64,000 bases of DNA from Impatiens glandulifera (lineage: Eukaryota; Streptophyta; Magnoliopsida; Ericales; Balsaminaceae): assembly GCF_907164915.1 (NCBI RefSeq), contig NC_061862.1, forward strand, positions 87,840,846 through 87,904,845, read 5' to 3'. The notes under the pieces were generated by a model. That model did not search any database. It saw only the letters and a program-made list of their open reading frames with translations, and had not been told where the DNA came from. The translations under genes and the position numbers were made by a program. Of this stretch, positions 59,758 to 64,000 are shown in pieces. Within the stretch, counting starts at the first letter, position 1, and each line of letters begins with the position of its first letter.

Positions 59758-59934
59758 TTGTGGTGATACGTTGTACAATTAACTTGAAAGATTATTATGG
59801 TTGTAATATATGTTGTTAATTGAATTGAATTATGGTGGTATTGGTCAGATATAAGTTGAAGTATGTGTTGTTCATTCAGGTGGTTTGGGATAAGTTGTAG
59901 TATATGTTGTTCATTTAGGTTGTTTGGGAAGCAC
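59758..59934. other. Spacer between the two convergent MULE genes
   Basis: A segment containing ATGTTGTTCATT and GGTTGTTTGGGA is duplicated (about 59858 and 59905). No coding sense. Confidence 0.5.
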
Positions 59935-60030
59935 TTAGCAAAACGTTAAGCACATAGCGAATCGCGAGGTCCTTAGAGAATCGCTAGGTCCTTAGCGAAT
60001 CGCGAGGTCCTTAGCGAATCGCGAGGTCCT
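59935..60030 (-). repeat. 19-bp repeat array between transposase and Ulp1 gene
   Basis: Five units of CTTAGCGAATCGCGAGGTC type at 19-bp spacing. Lies downstream of both genes. Confidence 0.92.
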
Positions 60031-60104
60031 ACAAAACCCATAAATTAACCACTTAACAAAATGCACAAATATGAACCAATATTAACTTCAAATATTTTAA
60101 CACT

Positions 60105-60722
60105 TTACCAATTAAAGTTAACACTTGTTTTTACAACTTCAAAGGTTATCTGAGGTGCAAAATAAGGATCCATGTTTTTACAACAGTCCCCACTCTTTGT
60201 TGCTCTTGGGACTTCCCCTATCTTAGTTGCTGTGGTTTTCAATTTCGGGTGTGAAAACCATTTGTATGTCATGGGTTTGATGGGGTCTTGGAAGTTTAAG
60301 TCAGGATACCTTTTCATCTCACCGTCAGTTGTTGTATGTGCAAATATATGTGGAATCATCTCACACAACGGTTTCAAATAAGGATCCAGGTTCTTATAAA
60401 GATACGCATCGTAGTCATACACGTCAATGCGATTCTTTTGAAGACGTGCTACACACAAAATCCAATGCTTCTGGTTTATGTTCAGAGGCACATATATATC
60501 GTCGATTGTTGACCATTCAGGCATATTTCTATGCGGTGCACCCATGTAATAGTCTTTGAATTCTTCGACTGAATATTTTGCACTATCTTTACTAAATTTC
60601 TTGTGCTCTTGCCTTATTCTATCTGCCAATACGCAATCCCCTATTGCGACTTTAGAATTTTTATACGTCTTGGGATATTCTGCAATCCTTTTTCGCAATA
60701 GATAGCAGAATGCATCGATTTC
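60105..60722 (-). pseudogene. Ulp1-type (C48) cysteine protease domain exon of the MULE, truncated
   Basis: The exon starts at 60722 after a GT-AG intron (60723-60916), reading EIDAFCYLLRKRIAEYPK. Hallmarks: VPLNINQKHWILC with the catalytic His, DVYDYDAY with Asp, and KSGDC with Cys (about 60185). Ulp1 proteases cleave SUMO or ubiquitin-like tags (family knowledge), so a desumoylating role for the MULE product is only an inference. Oddities: the residue six before the Cys is Ala rather than the oxyanion Gln, the glycine after the Cys is replaced by Cys, and the sequence after it diverges, ending at 60105. A donor-like GTAAAAAC directly follows the Cys codon, so a final exon may be lost. Confidence 0.85.
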
Positions 60723-60916
60723 CTACACAATAGGAATACATTCAGTATATATCAAACAACATTGAACCGTACTTAGCGAATCACGAGGTACTTAGCGAAT
60801 CGCTAGGTACTTAGCGAATCGCTAGGTCCTTAGAGAATCGCTAGACACTTAGCAAATCGCTAGGTACTTAGTACCTCACGAAGACATTAATAATGAATAA
60901 TAAATTGCACGACTTA
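60723..60916 (-). repeat. Intron of the Ulp1-like gene holding a 19-bp repeat array
   Basis: Donor GTAAGTCG and acceptor TTGTGTAG on the minus strand. About six units of the 19-bp repeat lie at 60768-60890, several diverged (e.g. CTTAGAGAATCGCTAGACA). Confidence 0.88.
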
Positions 60917-61420
60917 CAGTGTCTTCAAGCCATGTCAACCTTGTTAGAACTCTAACAAACATATCCTTCCCTACTACGCAAGTCGCTACATCATTTTTCA
61001 CATCATTGGTTTTTGGATCATCCAACCACTCTTTTACATTATCCAGCAGCTCATCTTCAAATTTTTGAAGGGATTGACTTTCATTGGATCATTTGTCTTT
61101 GGCAGTTTTGACAAAGAAGGGTTGGTGTACGATTCATCTTTTTTCGGCTTCCTCACTCTCCTCCCAAAATTTCCTTTAAGAGAAGTATTGTATAACTTGA
61201 AATCATCATTGTCATCTTCAACCTTCTTACTCTCAATTCCTTTTTGCACTTTCACATCCTTCACTTTCACATCCACACTCTCCTCATCCTTCACCTTCAC
61301 TTTCAGATCCTTCACCTTCAATTTCAGATCATCCACAACATCTATCTTCTCATCATCCTCCACAGCCAAATCATCGATCTTCTCATCATCCTCCACAGCC
61401 AAATCATCGATCTTCTCATC
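60917..61420 (-). pseudogene. Acidic linker exon of the Ulp1-like gene with frameshift
   Basis: Exon from an acceptor at 61421 to a donor at 60917 (EWLDDPKTNDVKNDVA...RLTWLEDT). It begins with a tandem DEKIDDLAVED repeat (33 bp, 2.5 copies), then VKDLKVKVKDEES-rich acidic/basic sequence. A one-base frameshift near 61063-61073 separates the linker from the part that leads into the protease exon. Confidence 0.75.
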
Positions 61421-61452
61421 CTGCAAAATAGCAACATTGTGGTCAGATATGT

Positions 61453-61514
61453 ACTTAGCGAATCGCGAGGTCCTTAGAGAAACGCTAGGTCCTTAGCGAA
61501 TCGCGATGTACTTA
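61453..61514 (-). repeat. 19-bp repeat array in an intron of the Ulp1-like gene
   Basis: Three units between the donor GTAAGTACA and the common intron 3' half. Confidence 0.92.
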
Positions 61515-62102
61515 CCTCATTCTCCTCCTTTTGGTCAACAACCTTGCTCTCCTCCTTCTGGTCAACAACAACCTTTCTCTCCTCCTCCTTCTGGTCAACA
61601 ACCTTGCTCTCCTCTTCGAATTCTTCGACTTTCACATCCTTAGGATCTTTCACCTGCAAAATAGAAACATTCTGGTCAGATATGTACTTAGTAAGTTCAA
61701 AATTCTAAATCTTACCTCAGTCTCCTCCACATTTTGGTCAACCTTGCTCTCCTCCTACTCGAATTCTTCGACCTTCACATCCTTAGGATCATTCACCTGC
61801 AAAATAACAACATTCTAGTTAGATATGTACTTAGTAAGTTCAAAATTCTAAATCTTAACTCAGTCTCCTCCACATTCTAGTCAACCTTGCTCTCCTCCTC
61901 CTTGAATTCTTCGACCTTCACATCCTTAGGATCCTTCACCTACAAAATATAAACATTGTGGTCAGATATGTACTTAGTAAGTTCAAAATTCTAAATCTTA
62001 CCTCAGTCTCCTCCACATTCTAGTCAACCTTTCTCTCCTACTCCTCGAATTCTTCCTTAGGATCATTCACCTGCAAAATAGCAACATTCTGGTCAGATAC
62101 GT

Positions 62103-62200
62103 ACTTAGCGAATCGCTAGATCCTTAGCGAATCACGAGGTCCTTAGCGAAACGCTAGGTCCTTAGCGAATCGCTAGGAACTTAGCGAATCGTTAAGTTCA
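62103..62200 (-). repeat. 19-bp repeat array at the end of the cassette array
   Basis: Five units (CTTAGCGAATCGCTAGATC and variants) in the intron before the coiled-coil exon. The donor here has GT changed to AT. Confidence 0.92.
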
Positions 62201-62219
62201 CAATACAAATTTTATCTCA

Positions 62220-62700
62220 GTCTTCTCCTTCTTCTTTCCCACCTTGCTCTTCTTCTTCTTCTTCTTCATCTTCTCCTCCATATCATCTAATTTGGTTAAT
62301 AATATGGACATCCTTTTGTTGGATTTATCTAACATTTGTTGGGACATACTAAAAACCATCTTCTTCATCGAATAAAGGTGAGTTTGTTGAGTTTCTTTGA
62401 TTGTGATTTTCAACTCTTTAATGAGCTCTGTTTTCAGCTCTTTCAGCTCCTCCTTCAACTCTATTTTCAGCTCTTTCACCTCCTCCTTCAGCTCATCACA
62501 ATTACATCTAACACCAACAGAAGGTGTTGAAGTCCGAGGACTTGACGTCGCGGTGGGGGGAGTAGGAATGCGGGTCGAACTCGATTCATAAGCAAGCTTC
62601 CTCTTCAAGTTGACTGCTTCTTTGAGAGTACTTTCAGCCTTTCTCTTCCTGGAGGCAGGTTTGGGGGAGTACATTCTTCATGTTCACTTTCATCTTCATC
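62220..62700 (-). pseudogene. Coiled-coil, Lys/Glu-rich exon of the Ulp1-like gene
   Basis: Minus-strand frame of about 150 codons: basic KPASRKRKAEST start (NLS-like), Thr/Pro/Ser-rich segment, then heptad-like CDELKEEVKELKIELKEE repeats (long coiled coil) and a poly-Lys end. A frameshift in a C-run at about 62661 separates it from the upstream acidic frame (FDEDESEHEECTPP). It probably bridges the DUF1985 and protease parts. Confidence 0.7.
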
Positions 62701-63678
62701 AAAATCCTCTTTGATTACCTTCCCTTCAGTAAATCCCTCAAAAAAACATCAGTTGTCTCATCCATTTCTTCAAATTCCTCACCACTATATAACCTCTTCT
62801 CCATGGAGGACTCTTCCATCTCAGTCACATCCGTGGTCTCAAGGGCAAACTTTATCTCGATCGAGGTGTTTTTTTCTAGTGGAATGATAGAGTAACAACC
62901 TTGGGCATAGAGGGTCATTAAACTGATTCTTTTTGGCGAATTTAGGGACAAAGTTTTGGATGACTTCAAACGTCCACACTTGAAGTGCCAGTGCGAACCC
63001 ATAAATGTTATATGCAAAAGGAGCATAAGGATCATCAGCAATTTTCTTCTTCTCATAATATGAGAGACTGAGATGTTTCATGTTCTTGTTTAAACCATTG
63101 AGTGTGGCTCTAAAGGTGACCTTCCCCCATGGATATCGGAGGAAAGTTTCCTCGTCTTCCACCATGTTGAGTATTTTTGGAAATATCACCCTCCTTGGGT
63201 CAAATGTAAATAGGTACTGGCAAATTAGGCATACCAGCCCCATTTTGAATGCATCTTCCTTGTCTTTGCATTTCAAAAAAGCAGTCTCCAACTCGCTCAT
63301 TCGCACACTATTTTTCCCTTTGAAATATTTCACCGAGAGAGGTGGACAACCTCGGAATTCTTCTTCGTTCAACTCAGGAAAACTGCCGAAGTATAGGCCT
63401 GTAACCAACGCGTACTCCTTCATACCAAATATAAGTTCATGCCCATTCACCATGAAAGTTATCTCCTTGGAGTTTGAGCTTACCCTCCTCATCAAAAAAT
63501 GATGTACTATTGTTCCTGAGAACTGCAAAATTGGGGTTGTGAATATTGATCTGAACTGGGTATTGTAAACCCTCTCCAAAAGATCCATATCCTCGAACTT
63601 CTTAACAATCTTCTTCAGGCAGTGGACACTTTTCCAAGAAATCCGACCAGGAAACTCAGTAACTATGGTTTCTTCCAT
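62701..63678 (-). pseudogene. DUF1985-like N-terminal domain of the Ulp1-like MULE gene
   Basis: Starts ATG at 63678 right after an acceptor (TTTTGTAG). Contains HCLKKIVKKFEDMDLLERVY, VHHFLMRRV, NGHELIFGMKEYALVTGLYFG and CLICQYLFTFDPRR, and ends ALQVWTFEVIQNFVPKF, the pattern of DUF1985 proteins found with Ulp1 domains in plant MULEs. After about 62920 the frame shifts, and an acidic tail (ETTDVTEMEESSMEKRLYSG...) continues in the other frame to about 62715. No membrane segment. The function of this domain is unknown. Confidence 0.85.
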
Positions 63679-63738
63679 CTACAAAAGGAACAACATCATC
63701 AAAATTGTAAGAACAAATACATACACCATCGCAAACCA

Positions 63739-63848
63739 TAAGTACTTAGCGAATCGCTAGGTACTTAGCGAATCGGGAGGTACTTAGCGAATCGCTAGGC
63801 ACTTAGCGAATCGCTAGGTACCTAGCGAAACCCTAATAGCGAAACCAT
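63739..63848 (-). repeat. 19-bp repeat array upstream of the DUF1985 start (5' intron)
   Basis: At least five units (CTTAGCGAATCGCTAGGTA, one with CGGGAGG) followed by CTAGCGAAACCC. Immediately upstream of the acceptor that precedes the ATG, hence probably in a 5'-UTR intron. Confidence 0.9.
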
Positions 63849-64000
63849 TGAGAACATTAACTGAACAGACAACAAAAAACATAAACTAATAAAAAACCAG
63901 AAACAGACAAGAAACACTAAAACTTAGCATGCAAAAACCCTAAAACTTTACATGCAAAAACCAAAACTCATAAAAAAAAATCAAAAAATGATCGGCCTTG
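63849..64000. other. Presumed 5' region of the Ulp1-like gene, cut by the window
   Basis: A-rich. TTTTTGCATG-type sequence repeats twice (ACATGCAAAAACC at about 63928 and 63950). No coding region recognised. Confidence 0.5.

Larger units (their letters stand above)
61421..62219 (-). repeat. Tandem array of exon-intron cassettes in the Ulp1-like gene
   Basis: Five repeats of about 155 bp. In the sense direction each has an acceptor TTTTGCAG, an exon of about 81 bp encoding V-DPKDVKVEEFEEE-SKVDQNVEETE, a donor GAG|GTAAGATT, and an intron ending CATATCTGACCAGAATGTTG. Exons: 61516-61653 (138 bp, extra internal KEE-SKVVDQ repeats), 61716-61796, about 61858-61939, about 62003-62072. Later copies have in-frame TAGs and one lost donor (GTAAG to TTAAG). 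The first and last introns contain 19-bp repeat arrays; the middle ones keep only CTTAGTAAGT at the same place. Confidence 0.85.
56703..64000. mobile_element. Composite Mutator-like element of Kaonashi type (MURA transposase plus Ulp1-like protease), right end outside the window
   Basis: A plus-strand MURA-like transposase pseudogene (56909-59757) faces a minus-strand DUF1985/Ulp1-type gene (60105-63678). Plant MULEs carrying a Ulp1-type protease gene are known as Kaonashi. The left end is placed near ACGAAATTGCCC at 56704 by analogy with the mini-element at 32809. No right TIR or target duplication is within view. Arrays of a 19-bp repeat with core GCGAATCGC occur only inside this interval. 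The reading frames carry nonsense and frameshift mutations. Confidence 0.75.

Noticed and set aside
59935..63848. 19-bp repeat arrays considered as a CRISPR array
   Set aside because: Units are back to back without unique spacers, lie in introns of a eukaryotic transposon, and no cas-like gene exists.

Overview
The window looks like nuclear DNA of a eudicot, very AT-rich outside genes, with short GT-AG introns and a dense load of transposable elements of many classes. The gene set (G-type lectin receptor kinase, UGT94-like glycosyltransferase, START-domain protein, CWC25 splicing factor) is plant-specific or plant-typical. The UGT94 resemblance hints at an asterid, but this is only an inference.

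Layout. 1-1136: gag/coat-like reading frame of a decayed pararetrovirus-like retroelement (minus), cut by the window edge. 1978-2888: three tandem non-coding units. 2958-8181: full-length Ty1/copia element (minus) with both LTRs, PBS, PPT and a 5-bp target duplication, but with nonsense and frameshift lesions. 8187-10181: tRNA-derived SINE-like and Helitron-like pieces. 11462-15065: receptor-kinase locus, with one intact 7-exon gene (845 aa) preceded on the map by decayed kinase exons of a relative. 16140-17245: LINE 3' remnant. 18183-22863: further receptor-kinase pseudogenes, including a 1.1-kb head-to-head inverted duplication and a micro-inversion. 22864-26692 or beyond: internally deleted Ty1/copia element. 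28370-29809: two-exon UDP-glycosyltransferase gene (453 aa). 30211-41501: a transposon-rich tract with GC-rich TIR elements, two Mutator-like long-TIR elements, a Tourist-like MITE and a hAT element with zf-TTF coding remains. 44353-47002: five-exon START-domain gene (423 aa), followed directly by a roughly 1.2-kb near-perfect inverted repeat. 50069-53308: four-exon CWC25 homolog (582 aa) whose last exon carries a nine-unit coding minisatellite. 53418-54014: Tourist-like MITE.

56700-64000 (right edge not reached): a composite Mutator-like element. It has a MURA-type transposase (plus strand, broken) facing a minus-strand gene that encodes a DUF1985-like domain, an acidic/coiled-coil linker built from tandemly duplicated exon-intron cassettes, and a Ulp1-type (C48) cysteine protease domain. 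This is the Kaonashi (Ulp1-carrying MULE) arrangement. Its most unusual property is a 19-bp repeat with a palindromic core (CTTAGCGAATCGCTAGGTC and variants). It occurs in several arrays confined to introns and intergenic spacers of this element and is absent from the exons I read.

The four host genes show no functional linkage to one another. The main biological story is transposon activity and local rearrangement around a receptor-kinase cluster, and a repeat-punctuated MULE at the right edge.
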